A stretch of DNA of 64,000 nucleotides from Mesohalobacter salilacus (lineage in GTDB: Bacteria > Bacteroidota > Bacteroidia > Flavobacteriales > Flavobacteriaceae). This document shows positions 36,145-44,459 of the stretch, in pieces (positions within the stretch are counted from its first letter, which is position 1; each line of letters begins with the position of its first letter). The DNA lies in the NCBI GenBank assembly GCA_003931895.1, contig RRZV01000049.1, positions 1 to 64,000 on the forward strand, written 5' to 3'. The translations under genes and the position numbers were made by a program. The notes beneath the pieces are model-generated. The model saw nothing but the letters and a program-made list of their open reading frames with translations, made no database searches and was not told where the DNA came from.

Positions 36145-39100
36145 TTAATTTAGTTTATATTTAATCTTATTTAGTTGTAGGCTACGCAAAAGACCTGACG
36201 ATACACCTATTTGTCTGGTTTTGCTGTATGCGTTCAGCTTAATTTTTTCGTCTTTATCATAAATAACCAGATCTAAAGTTTTTTGTCCTGAATGGGCTTT
36301 GCAAATGTCATTTAGTTTATCAACTTGCTTTTCTTCAATAGATTTGATATCTAATTGGAGTTGTATTTTCTTTGTAAAATCAGGAATCACATCTTGCAAC
36401 TGCTTAAAAGACAAATATTGTGTTCTTATCCGTCCAGGTTCACCTGTTTCACGGTTTATATACTGTGTGGGTTTTACTTTTAAATGAACAAATTGATCAG
36501 GAATTAGATAATGACGATTTTTTAGGTAGTCTTCTCCAAAAATCCAAAACTCATGACTGTCTTTGTAGTCTTCCAAAACAAATGTTGCAAAACCTTTACC
36601 GTTTTTACTGACTCTGTGGTTGACATCAGTGATAACTCCAGCGATTTTCATTTCTTTGTTAATGTAATCTTCAAGATGAGAAAATGCGCTTAAATCAGTA
36701 TTGCAATAATGTTTGAGCTCTAATTTGAAATCATCCAATGGGTGAGCAGAAAGAAAGAGGCCCACTACTTCTTTTTCGGCTTTTAATGTTTTCATGTTAT
36801 GCCAAGGTTCACAAGGCGGTACTTCAGGCTCTGGAATTTGAACTTCACTGGCATCACCAAATAAACTGACTTGAGCAGAGTTTTTATTTTCTTGATATCG
36901 AGCAGCGTATTTAATTACTTTTTCAATAAAAGTTTGTTCAGATTCGTCAGTTTGATGAAAAAATTGCGCGCGATGTTCATTTCCAAGATTATCAAATGCA
37001 CCAGCATAAGCCAAACTTTCAAAAGCTTTTTTGTTGGCAGCCCTTAAATCAATTCGCGTGGCCAAATCAAATATAGACTTGTATTCGCCATCTTCCTTCC
37101 GATTATCGACAATAGTTTTTACCGCATTTCGACCAACGCCTTTAATAGCACCCATACCAAAGCGAATAGCATTATCTTTATTAACTGAAAATTTATAGAA
37201 CGATTCATTGACATCAGGCCCTAAAACAGGAACTCCCATTCGGCGACATTCTTCCATAAAAAAGGTTACCTTTTTAATGTCACTCATGTTGTTTGAAAGT
37301 ACGGCTGCCATATATTCTGCGGGATAGTGAGCTTTAAGGTAAGCAGTTTGATATGCAACAAAAGCATAACAAGTGGAGTGCGATTTGTTAAACGCATAAA
37401 GGGCAAAGGCTTCCCAATCTTTCCAGATTTTTTCTAATTTTTCTTCTTCAAAGCCTTTGGCTTTAGCCTGATTAATGAATTGAGGTTTTAGCTTGGCCAG
37501 CACATCTTTCTTTTTTTTACCCATAGCTTTTCTCAAAATATCGGCTTCACCTTTGGTAAAATCAGCTAATTTTTGGGAAAGCAACATCACTTGCTCTTGA
37601 TAAACTGTTATACCATAAGTTTCTTCTAAAATTTCTTGCATTATAGGTAAATCGTACTCAATATCTTCATCGCCGTGCTTGCGCTTGATAAAGCTTGGAA
37701 TGTATTCCATGGGTCCAGGCCTATACAAAGCGTTCATAGCGATAAGATCTTCAAAAACAGTAGGTTTGAGGTCTTTCATATGCTTTTGCATACCTGGTGA
37801 TTCGTATTGAAAAATACCTACGGTTTCACCACGTTGAAAAAGCTCGTAGGTTTTTTCATCATCAAGTGGAAATTGTTCCGGATCTAAATCTTTGCCGTGT
37901 TTCGCTTTTACAATTTTAACGGTGTCTTTAATTAGGGTTAAAGTTTTAAGCCCTAAAAAATCCATTTTTAGCAGACCTGCAGATTCAACTACATTGTTAT
38001 CAAACTGAGTAACATAGAGATCAGAATCTTTGGCAGTTGCTACTGGGACAAATTTTGTAATATCATCAGGTGTAATGATGACGCCGCAAGCGTGTGTTCC
38101 TACACTTCTCACAGAGCCTTCAATTATTCTGGCCTGATTGATAGTTTCAGCCTGATCATCTTCGTTTTCACTGATTTGAAGTAGTTGCATAATTTTTTCA
38201 ACATCTTCACTTCTAAACTTGGCTTTGAGTTCTTTTTCATCTTTGCCAAAAATTTTAGACAACTTAGTCATATCAGGAACCAATTTGGCAATTCTGTCGG
38301 CTTCGTAAAGGGGTAAATCTAAAACTCGAGCCGTGTCTCTAATAGCAGATTTAGCAGCCATCGTACCATAAGTGATGATTTGTGCCACTTGGTTTTCGCC
38401 GTATTTTTCAATCACATAATTCAACACTTTGCTTCTACCTTCATCGTCAAAGTCGATATCAATATCGGGCATACTGACACGTTCTGGGTTTAAAAACCGC
38501 TCAAAAAGCAGGTCGTATTTTATGGGATCAATATTGGTGATTTTCAAACAATAAGCCACAGCACTTCCTGCAGCTGAACCACGTCCTGGACCTACAGAAA
38601 CCCCCATGTTTCTGGCTTCGCGAATTAAATCTTCTACGATTAAAAAATAACCGGGATACCCCGTATTAGCAATAACGGAGAGTTCAAAATCTAAACGTTC
38701 TTTAATCTCTTCAGTGATTTCTGCGTAGCGGTTTTTAGCACCTTTGTAGGTCAAGTGTTTGAGGTATGCGTTTTCACCGCGTTTGCCTTTATCTTCATCG
38801 TCTTCTACATTCTTAAATTCTTCGGGAATTTCAAAAGCAGGCAAAAGCACATCTCTCGCTAAATCGTAAAACTCTACTTTTTCAGCAATGTTTTTGGTAT
38901 TGACGATAGCCTCAGGATAATCTTTAAACAGATTTTTCATGTCTTGAGCAGACTTGAAATAATACTCATTATTAGGTAAACCATAGCGATAACCGCGACC
39001 ACGACCAATTGGTGTCGATTGCTTTTCGCCATCTTTTACGCATAATAAAATGTCATGAGCGTTAGCATCTTCTTGATTTTCGTAGTAAACATTGTTAGAG

Positions 39101-40500
39101 GCCACTAACTTGACCCCGTGTTTTTGAGCTAATTTGATTAAACTTTGATTGGCGCGATCTTCATCTTCTTGCTGGTGTCTGTTAAGTTCAATATAAAAGT
39201 CATCTTTGAACTGCTCTTTCCACCACAACAGGGCTTCTTCAGCTTGGTTTTCACCAACATTTAGCAACATTGACGGAATTTCTCCATATAGGTTTCCTGA
39301 TAAGACAATAATATCGTCTTTGTATTGCTCGATAATGGTTTTGTCAATTCTAGGGACATAATAAAAACCTTTGGTGTAAGCAATAGAAGACATTTTAGCC
39401 AGGTTGTGATAGCCACTTTTGTTTTTGGCGAGCAGTACAATTTGATAGCCGTTGTCTTTATGGCTTTTGTCTAAATGATTTTCACATACAAAAAATTCGC
39501 ATCCGATAATTGGCTTAACTGATTGGTCTTGTTGTTCTTCGGATAAAGCTTGATTGTGTGCTTTAGCGGCATTAACAAAATGAAAAGCCCCCATCATATT
39601 GGCGTGATCGGTTAGGGCAACCGCAGGCATATTGTTTTTAGAGGCGACCTGTATCAAGTCTTGAACCGATAGTGTGGATTGTAAAATAGAAAATTGGCTA
39701 TGGTTGTGCAGGTGTACAAAAGTTTCATCAGAAAGTTGCTGAAGATTTTGATCTAATTCTTTTTGACTTGGCTTTTCAGTTTCATGGGTTTTTTTCTCTT
39801 GTTGAAGGGCTTTTGAAGCTTTAGCTAAGTTGATATGCTTTAAACCAATAAGCTTAAAAGATTCAGGGTGTTTGTTTTGAAATTCAGTGATATAGCCAGC
39901 TTCTGCATTGAGTTGAGTCTCTGAATAGTGTGCTTTTCTGATTAACTCTAAAAAACATCTTGTGGTAGCCTCAACATCAGCAGTAGCATTGTGGGCTTCT
40001 TTAAATGGTTCATTAAATAGAAATTGATGAAGTTCAGTTAAAGTCGGTAGTTTAAAACCGCCACCACGACCACCTGGAATTTCACAGAGTTTTGCTGTTT
40101 TTTCTGTACATGTATCTAATACTGGGAGCTCTGTTAACGGACTTTTTACTTCAGAGCGATAAAATTCAGCGCCCATAATGTTGATGTCGAAATCGACATT
40201 TTGACCGACTACAAAACTGGCTTTTTCTAAAGCATGATTAAAGGCTTGAAGTACTTCGCTAAGGGGTTGACCCTCTTTTTTTGCTAAAGCGGTAGAAATA
40301 CCGTGGATTTTTTCAGAATCGTAAGGAATATCAAAACCTTCGGGTTGTATTAAAAAATCTTGGTGTTCTATGAGATTGCCCCATTGGTTGTGAACTTGCC
40401 AGGCAATCTGAACGGCTCTTGGCCAATTGTCAACATCGGAAATAGGAGCGTTGAAGCGTTTAGGTAAGCCAGTGGTTTCGGTATCAAAAATAATATACAT
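36145..40500 (-). CDS. dnaE: DNA polymerase III subunit alpha with N-terminal DEDD exonuclease
   Basis: This 1451-residue replicative polymerase adds an N-terminal DnaQ-like 3'-5' exonuclease (about residues 1-180: FDTETTGLP, GQNVDFDINI, HNATADVEATTR) to the DnaE core. A PHP domain follows (HLHNHSQFSIL, about 263-273). The polymerase acidic motif MPDIDIDFDDEGR is at about 675-687 and DFLGLKTLTLI at about 850-860. An OB-fold lies at about 1290 onward (IAGVITDVNHRVSKNGKG). The fusion should give proofreading in cis; I recall it as usual for this phylum. Confidence 0.95.
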   Translation of the reverse strand: MYIIFDTETTGLPKRFNAPISDVDNWPRAVQIAWQVHNQWGNLIEHQDFLIQPEGFDIPYDSEKIHGISTALAKKEGQPLSEVLQAFNHALEKASFVVGQNVDFDINIMGAEFYRSEVKSPLTELPVLDTCTEKTAKLCEIPGGRGGGFKLPTLTELHQFLFNEPFKEAHNATADVEATTRCFLELIRKAHYSETQLNAEAGYITEFQNKHPESFKLIGLKHINLAKASKALQQEKKTHETEKPSQKELDQNLQQLSDETFVHLHNHSQFSILQSTLSVQDLIQVASKNNMPAVALTDHANMMGAFHFVNAAKAHNQALSEEQQDQSVKPIIGCEFFVCENHLDKSHKDNGYQIVLLAKNKSGYHNLAKMSSIAYTKGFYYVPRIDKTIIEQYKDDIIVLSGNLYGEIPSMLLNVGENQAEEALLWWKEQFKDDFYIELNRHQQEDEDRANQSLIKLAQKHGVKLVASNNVYYENQEDANAHDILLCVKDGEKQSTPIGRGRGYRYGLPNNEYYFKSAQDMKNLFKDYPEAIVNTKNIAEKVEFYDLARDVLLPAFEIPEEFKNVEDDEDKGKRGENAYLKHLTYKGAKNRYAEITEEIKERLDFELSVIANTGYPGYFLIVEDLIREARNMGVSVGPGRGSAAGSAVAYCLKITNIDPIKYDLLFERFLNPERVSMPDIDIDFDDEGRSKVLNYVIEKYGENQVAQIITYGTMAAKSAIRDTARVLDLPLYEADRIAKLVPDMTKLSKIFGKDEKELKAKFRSEDVEKIMQLLQISENEDDQAETINQARIIEGSVRSVGTHACGVIITPDDITKFVPVATAKDSDLYVTQFDNNVVESAGLLKMDFLGLKTLTLIKDTVKIVKAKHGKDLDPEQFPLDDEKTYELFQRGETVGIFQYESPGMQKHMKDLKPTVFEDLIAMNALYRPGPMEYIPSFIKRKHGDEDIEYDLPIMQEILEETYGITVYQEQVMLLSQKLADFTKGEADILRKAMGKKKKDVLAKLKPQFINQAKAKGFEEEKLEKIWKDWEAFALYAFNKSHSTCYAFVAYQTAYLKAHYPAEYMAAVLSNNMSDIKKVTFFMEECRRMGVPVLGPDVNESFYKFSVNKDNAIRFGMGAIKGVGRNAVKTIVDNRKEDGEYKSIFDLATRIDLRAANKKAFESLAYAGAFDNLGNEHRAQFFHQTDESEQTFIEKVIKYAARYQENKNSAQVSLFGDASEVQIPEPEVPPCEPWHNMKTLKAEKEVVGLFLSAHPLDDFKLELKHYCNTDLSAFSHLEDYINKEMKIAGVITDVNHRVSKNGKGFATFVLEDYKDSHEFWIFGEDYLKNRHYLIPDQFVHLKVKPTQYINRETGEPGRIRTQYLSFKQLQDVIPDFTKKIQLQLDIKSIEEKQVDKLNDICKAHSGQKTLDLVIYDKDEKIKLNAYSKTRQIGVSSGLLRSLQLNKIKYKLN

Positions 40501-40709
40501 GTGCTGCAGAAGTTTGAGGTAAATTTATAAAATAGAGGCCGAAAATAGTATTGAAAAATTTGAAAGTTATGAACGAGTTTTGATAACCTTGAGGGTTTTA
40601 AAAATCTAAAAGTTATAATTCACTTATAAAAATTTGGTGTTCAAACGGACTATAATTATGCGCTGTGTGCTTTTTTTATTTGTTTTCAGCCAAGTTTTGA
40701 TACTGCTCA

Positions 40710-40828
40710 GAGACCTTTGGGCATTGCCTCGGCTTAGGGATTGAGGCTTTGTTGGAGCTTTTGGCACGCCCTAAGCGTGACAAAGCGACTGCCGAAAGCC
40801 CGACTCCCGCAAATGCGGGAGGAAGCCC
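40710..40828. repeat. Intergenic block with three hairpins (possible flavobacterial dispersed repeat)
   Basis: The 328-bp gap between dnaE and the DUF456 gene holds a GC-richer block. It contains stems GCCTC/GAGGC (40726-40747), CACGC/GCGTG (40765-40779) and CTCCCGC/GCGGGAG (40804-40821, four-base loop). The phrase GCGACTGCCGAAAGCCCGAC between the last two looks to me like one that recurs between genes in many flavobacterial genomes. That memory needs a search. No ORF is visible. Confidence 0.5.
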
Positions 40829-41335
40829 CTAAAATATCACATTCCAATGTTCAACAATTTTGTATATGAATAAGCCTAAATAAATTATACTTACTAAGGC
40901 TTTCATAAACGTCGAGGCTAAAAACCCTATAAAAGACCCAACTGCTGATTTAAAAGCGTGTTTTGAATTGCTTTTGGAATTGAATAAAATTTCGCCTAAA
41001 AATGCGCCAATAAATGGACCGATAAGAAAGCCTAAGGGAGGAAAAAATAGACCTACAACTAAGCCGACTGTAGAGCCAATAGCCCCAGCACGGCTTCCAC
41101 CGAGATATCGGGTTCCGATGATGGGAATAACGTAATCTAAAGCAAAAATGATTGCCGCGATAGCTAGAGTTATACTGAGAAATGTATAATTAAAAGTGAT
41201 TTCTGGAATGAGGTAAAGCATAAGTAAGCCTAGCCAACTGATAGGTGGGCCTGGTAAAATAGGGAGGAAGCTCCCTAGAATGCCACCGAGACAAAAGATA
41301 AAGCCTAAAGTGAGCAATAAAATATCGATAATCAT
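40829..41335 (-). CDS. DUF456 membrane protein
   Basis: This 168-residue hydrophobic protein has glycine- and proline-rich helices (GGILGSFLPILPGPPISWLG near residues 17-36; FPPLGFLIGPFIGAFLGE near 97-114), the pattern of the DUF456 family. It has four to five membrane segments. Function unknown. Its stop directly follows the structured intergenic block. Confidence 0.85.
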   Translation of the reverse strand: MIIDILLLTLGFIFCLGGILGSFLPILPGPPISWLGLLMLYLIPEITFNYTFLSITLAIAAIIFALDYVIPIIGTRYLGGSRAGAIGSTVGLVVGLFFPPLGFLIGPFIGAFLGEILFNSKSNSKHAFKSAVGSFIGFLASTFMKALVSIIYLGLFIYKIVEHWNVIF

Positions 41336-41384
41336 ATATGTCTATTAATTTTACAGTTTGAAAAGGGTAAATTTATAAATTATA

Positions 41385-41706
41385 TTATACTTTTGAACAG
41401 TTCGGTTTTAGGGGAAGCTTACAGATTTGAGATCTGGACAATTGGCCTTCCATATCAAAGTATTTGCGATCAATGGCCAAGTCAATATCTTCAGAAAAGC
41501 GATTTATTAATCCATAGCCTTTGCTCAAAGAGGGTACCTCCTTTAAACACTAAGGCTTCTGCATAGGGTAATGAAAAAACAATTCTGAGAATTTCTGTAA
41601 CCCACCAATCTTTTTCTATTGCAAATGCAGGAAGATCAGCTCTAACACCTGTTTGGATAAATATATTTTCCTTTTGTTCTTTAGTAAGATTTAGTAAATC
41701 ATTCAT
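41385..41706 (-). pseudogene. AbiEii-type nucleotidyltransferase toxin, frameshifted and truncated
   Basis: The first 45 codons encode an AbiEii/AbiGii nucleotidyltransferase N-terminus (AFAIEKDWWVTEIL, then VFKGGT). A one-base shift near 41530 ends that frame early. Read in the next frame, the family sequence resumes: SLSKGYGLINRFSEDIDLAID, containing the catalytic GGTSLSK and DID signatures, then soon stops at 41385. About two-thirds of a normal toxin of roughly 300 residues is missing. The start overlaps the antitoxin stop by 8 bp, the usual AbiE operon order. Confidence 0.85.
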
Positions 41707-42310
41707 AATAATGCATTAGTAGATCCCCAAAAATATCAGTTATCCATGAAGGAGCAAGTTTCATATCGTGATATATGTTTTCAGTCTCTTCTTTTTTTAG
41801 GTGTTCCTTAATTTTAAGTATTTCTTCTCGCGTAATATTATTTTTTCCAATCTCCTTTAATGCCTGAATAGCTAGGCCGCTCAACCTTCCTTTGGCAGCT
41901 AAATTTTTCGGACTAGTTTTTTTAAACTTTATTTTACGCTTACCAATAATTATGGAACGCGGTGAACCGTCGGTTAAAAAAACAGCATTCATTGGGACTT
42001 GTGTTGAAAGTCCAAGTAGATTTAATGCTTGTATTCCTGTAGGAATAATACGAGCATTATCGCGTAATGCAATTTCTTCTGCAATAGATTCGATATCAGG
42101 ATAAAGTACACCTAGCATCTTGTCTTTCTCTGGATAAAGGTAAATTCCGCGTGCCAAACGTTCCAAAAACCCCTCATTGGTAAGTCGCATTAAAGATTTC
42201 TTTGTGTTTTCTACACCATACTTTAGTTCAAAATCTGATGGCATTACGATCTTACCCTTTTTTCCAAGTTGAATTTCGTCCTTTATTTTCTCTTTTATAG
42301 ACTTCAACAT
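41699..42310 (-). CDS. AbiEi/DUF6088-type antitoxin and autorepressor
   Basis: This 203-residue protein has an N-terminal winged-helix (KKSLMRLTNEGFLERLARGIYLYP, read as residues 35-58) and the following domain typical of AbiEi and DUF6088 antitoxins (RDNARIIPTGIQALNLLGLS). AbiEi proteins neutralise AbiEii toxins and repress their own operon by binding inverted repeats. Here the promoter carries a perfect 12-bp inverted repeat. The antitoxin frame is intact although the toxin is broken. Confidence 0.8.
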   Translation of the reverse strand: MLKSIKEKIKDEIQLGKKGKIVMPSDFELKYGVENTKKSLMRLTNEGFLERLARGIYLYPEKDKMLGVLYPDIESIAEEIALRDNARIIPTGIQALNLLGLSTQVPMNAVFLTDGSPRSIIIGKRKIKFKKTSPKNLAAKGRLSGLAIQALKEIGKNNITREEILKIKEHLKKEETENIYHDMKLAPSWITDIFGDLLMHYYE

Positions 42311-42315
42311 TTTTA

Positions 42316-42350
42316 TTTTGTCCCAAATATATGCTTTTTTTGGGACAAAA
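42316..42350 (-). promoter_or_regulatory. Autoregulatory inverted repeat and -7 element of the AbiE locus
   Basis: TTTTGTCCCAAA (42316-42327) and TTTGGGACAAAA (42339-42350) form a perfect 12-bp inverted repeat with an 11-bp spacer, 6 bp upstream of the antitoxin ATG. The minus-strand -7 element TATATTTG (42331-42324) overlaps the proximal arm, so a bound repressor would block the polymerase. Confidence 0.75.
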
Positions 42351-42545
42351 ATTAATACAATTAATTTTCTTCAATATTAAGAATCTCCTAAATACTAAAA
42401 ATATTGTCTAGAATGAATAATACTAGTATTAAAAATTTTCAAATGAAAAAAGTTTACTTCTTTAATGAAACTTACAAGCAAATGAAATCAGTTAGAGTTA
42501 GATATAATTATTAAATAAAAAATACTTTATTCTGTACTAATAGAA
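42351..42545. other. AT-rich intergenic stretch without a recognisable gene
   Basis: Nothing beyond a 23-codon ATG frame near 42443 is visible on either strand. It separates the AbiE promoter from the tRNA-Met terminator. Confidence 0.5.
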
Positions 42546-42552
42546 AAACAAA

Positions 42553-42578
42553 AAGGCTTCACATTTCTGTGAAGCCTT
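42553..42578 (-). terminator. Terminator of the original tRNA-Met gene
   Basis: AAGGCTTCACA (42553-42563) and TGTGAAGCCTT (42568-42578) form a perfect 11-bp stem with a 4-base loop. On the minus strand it is followed by TTTGTTTTT. It lies 11 bp beyond the tRNA 3' end, the expected place for the tRNA terminator. Confidence 0.85.
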
Positions 42579-42589
42579 GTATTTGCTAG

Positions 42590-42631
42590 TAGCGGGGACT
42601 GGACTCGAACCAGTGACCTTCGGGTTATGAG
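42590..42631 (-). tRNA. 3' fragment of tRNA-Met(CAT), attL of an integrated element
   Basis: Read on the minus strand this is the 3' part of a tRNA: anticodon loop CTCATAA with anticodon CAT, anticodon-stem 3' strand CCCGA, a 5-base variable loop, a perfect T-arm (ACTGG, TTCGAGT, CCAGT), acceptor 3' strand CCCCGCT and discriminator A. No CCA is encoded. The expected TCGGG 5' stem strand does not follow beyond 42631, so the gene is cut at the anticodon loop. This is the classic footprint of integration into a tRNA 3' end. The intact copy should lie at the far (right) end of the element. Confidence 0.88.
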
Positions 42632-42724
42632 TTTTAAATCACATCCTTATATAAATTGTAAAAGGCTGAAAATTAACAGTATGTTATTTTGTTTAGATTT
42701 TAGGTTTTAAATTTTTAGGTACGA

Positions 42725-43216
42725 TTATATGATTTTAAAAAAATTTAAATTAATTGTTTCTAACTCAACACATTTTAAATTTCTTTTTTTAAAGCTTACG
42801 TTATAATTATTAACTATGTAATTCATTATAGTTTCTAGATGAATTACTGATTTTCTAAAATGTTTATCATAAGTTAGGGATGCATCTTGTATATCGACAT
42901 TTGCATCGTGGTTTTCTTTCAACAAATATCTAGAACGCCTTGATAGTGAAAGTAATTTATTATATGCTAAAAAAGTGTTTTCATCTAATTTAGCTGGAGA
43001 CATAACTTCATAGGGATTAATAAGCTTGTTTACTTGATTATGGGTAAGATAATTTTTTTGAGTTTTTTTTACGATATGAGCATTCATTAAGTGCAAAGCA
43101 GAATAAAAACAAACTGTCACTTTCCAGTCCCAATGATAATTTTCACTGCAACTGATTTTAGACAAAAAATCTAAATTTTTTTTTGATTGGGTTATATGAT
43201 CACTAAAAGTACCCAA
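42725..43216 (-). CDS. HEPN-domain protein, putative RNase
   Basis: This 163-residue helical protein resembles HEPN proteins: WKVTVCFYSALHLMNAHIV (residues 31-49) is the typical first-helix pattern. An R-x6-H motif, RYLLKENH (Arg96, His103), fits the R-x4-6-H ribonuclease signature. Many HEPN proteins are toxins or abortive-infection effectors. Its gene is 6 bp downstream of a second gene of unknown type, and the pair sits between attL and the repressor, a common accessory position in prophages. Confidence 0.6.
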   Translation of the reverse strand: MGTFSDHITQSKKNLDFLSKISCSENYHWDWKVTVCFYSALHLMNAHIVKKTQKNYLTHNQVNKLINPYEVMSPAKLDENTFLAYNKLLSLSRRSRYLLKENHDANVDIQDASLTYDKHFRKSVIHLETIMNYIVNNYNVSFKKRNLKCVELETINLNFFKII

Positions 43217-43222
43217 TAATAA

Positions 43223-43696
43223 TTAAGAAATAGAAACTTTATTGTAATGCTCAGGAACTTCTAAGCCATCAACTGTTTCTACTATTGTTGTAGATATATA
43301 AAATCCATATTGGCTAAATTTTGCATTGATTTTAGCCTCTGTTAGAATTAAATGATTTTCCATCACATCGTCATTATCTTCAATTTCAGCCCAAACTAGT
43401 ATTTTTGTGTTAGAAAGTTCAAACGCTAATTTTTTAGGCCTAGAATCGCAATTTTGAAGCTCTTCCATATAAGCATTTATAATCTTTTCTATAAAAAAAA
43501 TTGAACTAGCTTCACGAGTTAATGTATGAATTTTGGTCTGATTATCTGATATAAAAGCTTCGTAAAATTCTTTTTGGCTATCGTTTAATATACCAGTATC
43601 ATATTTAAGCTTGTCAAGTTTGAGATTATCTATCATTTGACCAAACCAACTTTCGCTCGAAGTATTTGAGGTGATATCAGCTGAACTAACATTCAT
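43223..43696 (-). CDS. Unknown protein, partner of the HEPN gene
   Basis: This 157-residue soluble acidic protein is not recognised. Its C-terminal half (ILVWAEIEDND, then LILTEAKINAKFSQYGFYISTTIVE) looks like an alpha/beta domain. It is encoded directly upstream of the HEPN gene, with a 6-bp gap, so it may be the antitoxin, adaptor or sensor of a two-gene module. That role is inference from gene order only. Confidence 0.6.
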   Translation of the reverse strand: MNVSSADITSNTSSESWFGQMIDNLKLDKLKYDTGILNDSQKEFYEAFISDNQTKIHTLTREASSIFFIEKIINAYMEELQNCDSRPKKLAFELSNTKILVWAEIEDNDDVMENHLILTEAKINAKFSQYGFYISTTIVETVDGLEVPEHYNKVSIS

Positions 43697-43795
43697 AAGG
43701 AGTAATTTTCATAAACTTTAATAGAAACAACTATTAAAATATTTATACATTACAAATATATATAAACATTAATATATTTAAAAACATTTAACTTT

Positions 43796-43927
43796 TTAAT
43801 CCCCCTTCTTATGCTTATGCGGTTTGAGCGATGGCGTATTGCCCGGTGTTTTCTTGTTATCACGTTGCCGTCTGTCGGGCTTGCTTGTTGTTTTGGCTGT
43901 TCGTTTTGGTCCTCGTTTTATTCCCAT
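43796..43927 (-). CDS. Small highly basic protein
   Basis: This 43-residue open frame runs from ATG 43927 to TAA 43796. Its product begins MGIKRGPKRTAKTTSKPDRR and ends KPHKHKKGD, with about one-third Lys or Arg. It is 46 bp downstream of the repressor gene in the same direction and its DNA is less AT-rich than its surroundings. Nucleic-acid binding is likely from charge alone. It could also be a fortuitous ORF. Confidence 0.5.
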   Translation of the reverse strand: MGIKRGPKRTAKTTSKPDRRQRDNKKTPGNTPSLKPHKHKKGD

Positions 43928-43973
43928 GATATTAAATATTTAGTTTATACTCTACCCATTCTTCCAAACAACC

Positions 43974-44354
43974 CTAAGATACTCTTTTCTCGGTGGGATG
44001 CTCTTTGTTGCGCTTTCTACATTCTGCAAGACTTTCTTTAAGCAACTGCACTTGATCTTCTAAACTTTTAATCAGTTTATCTTTAGTGGCCATTTCATTT
44101 TGATTAATACGCTCCGCATTACCATCACCATTTAACATTTCTCCTTCGCCTGTTATTAACCAGTAAGGATTTATTTGCTTATAAATGAGTAAAATTTCAG
44201 CTACTGCACTTGAATTTAGGTCGCTTAATTTTGATTTACCAGTGAAATTACTATACTTTAGGCCTACTTTTTCAAAAAAAATTCTCTTGCTATCTTCCAC
44301 GTTTTCAGATATATACAAAACTCTTTCTTTTATGTTAGGTATTTTTTTACTCAT
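43974..44354 (-). CDS. Phage repressor-like DNA-binding protein
   Basis: This 126-residue protein has an N-terminal helix-turn-helix region (about residues 10-60) and the phrase INPYWLITGEGEML (about 61-74), seen in many Bacteroidetes XRE-type phage repressors. A coiled-coil C-terminus (KDKLIKSLEDQVQLLKESL) should give dimers. No peptidase domain is present. The gene diverges from the rightward early promoter, the standard immunity-region layout. Confidence 0.75.
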   Translation of the reverse strand: MSKKIPNIKERVLYISENVEDSKRIFFEKVGLKYSNFTGKSKLSDLNSSAVAEILLIYKQINPYWLITGEGEMLNGDGNAERINQNEMATKDKLIKSLEDQVQLLKESLAECRKRNKEHPTEKRVS

Positions 44355-44357
44355 TTA

Positions 44358-44390
44358 TTTGTTTTTTAGGTAAAATTTATACTACATTTG
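44358..44390 (+). promoter_or_regulatory. Rightward early promoter (TTTG-N21-TACATTTG)
   Basis: TTTG at 44358-44361 and TACATTTG at 44383-44390 match the host consensus. They face away from the repressor gene, whose ATG is only 4 bp to the left, so this is the likely lytic promoter. Confidence 0.6.
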
Positions 44391-44439
44391 TATCACATTA
44401 AAGATAAAGACCAAACATCATACCGAAAACCGATACAAA
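44387..44439. promoter_or_regulatory. Inverted repeat TTTGTATC/GATACAAA, possible repressor operator
   Basis: TTTGTATC (44387-44394) overlaps the early -7 element, and its exact reverse complement GATACAAA is at 44432-44439. The arms are 37 bp apart. They could be two half-sites for the divergent repressor, but eight bases in AT-rich DNA is modest evidence. Confidence 0.35.
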
Positions 44440-44459
44440 ATTTATAAAAGTATAAAAAT

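Noticed and set aside
36145-40500. dnaE N-terminal exonuclease considered as a novel fusion
   Set aside because: I recall this N-terminal DEDD domain as usual in Bacteroidetes DnaE, so it is noted in the annotation but not as novel.
42443-42514. 23-codon ATG frame between the AbiE promoter and the tRNA terminator
   Set aside because: Too short, without a promoter match or features beyond chance in AT-rich DNA.
43811-44041. Plus-strand frame over the basic peptide and repressor end
   Set aside because: It covers two minus-strand frames with better coding character and shows no motif or promoter.
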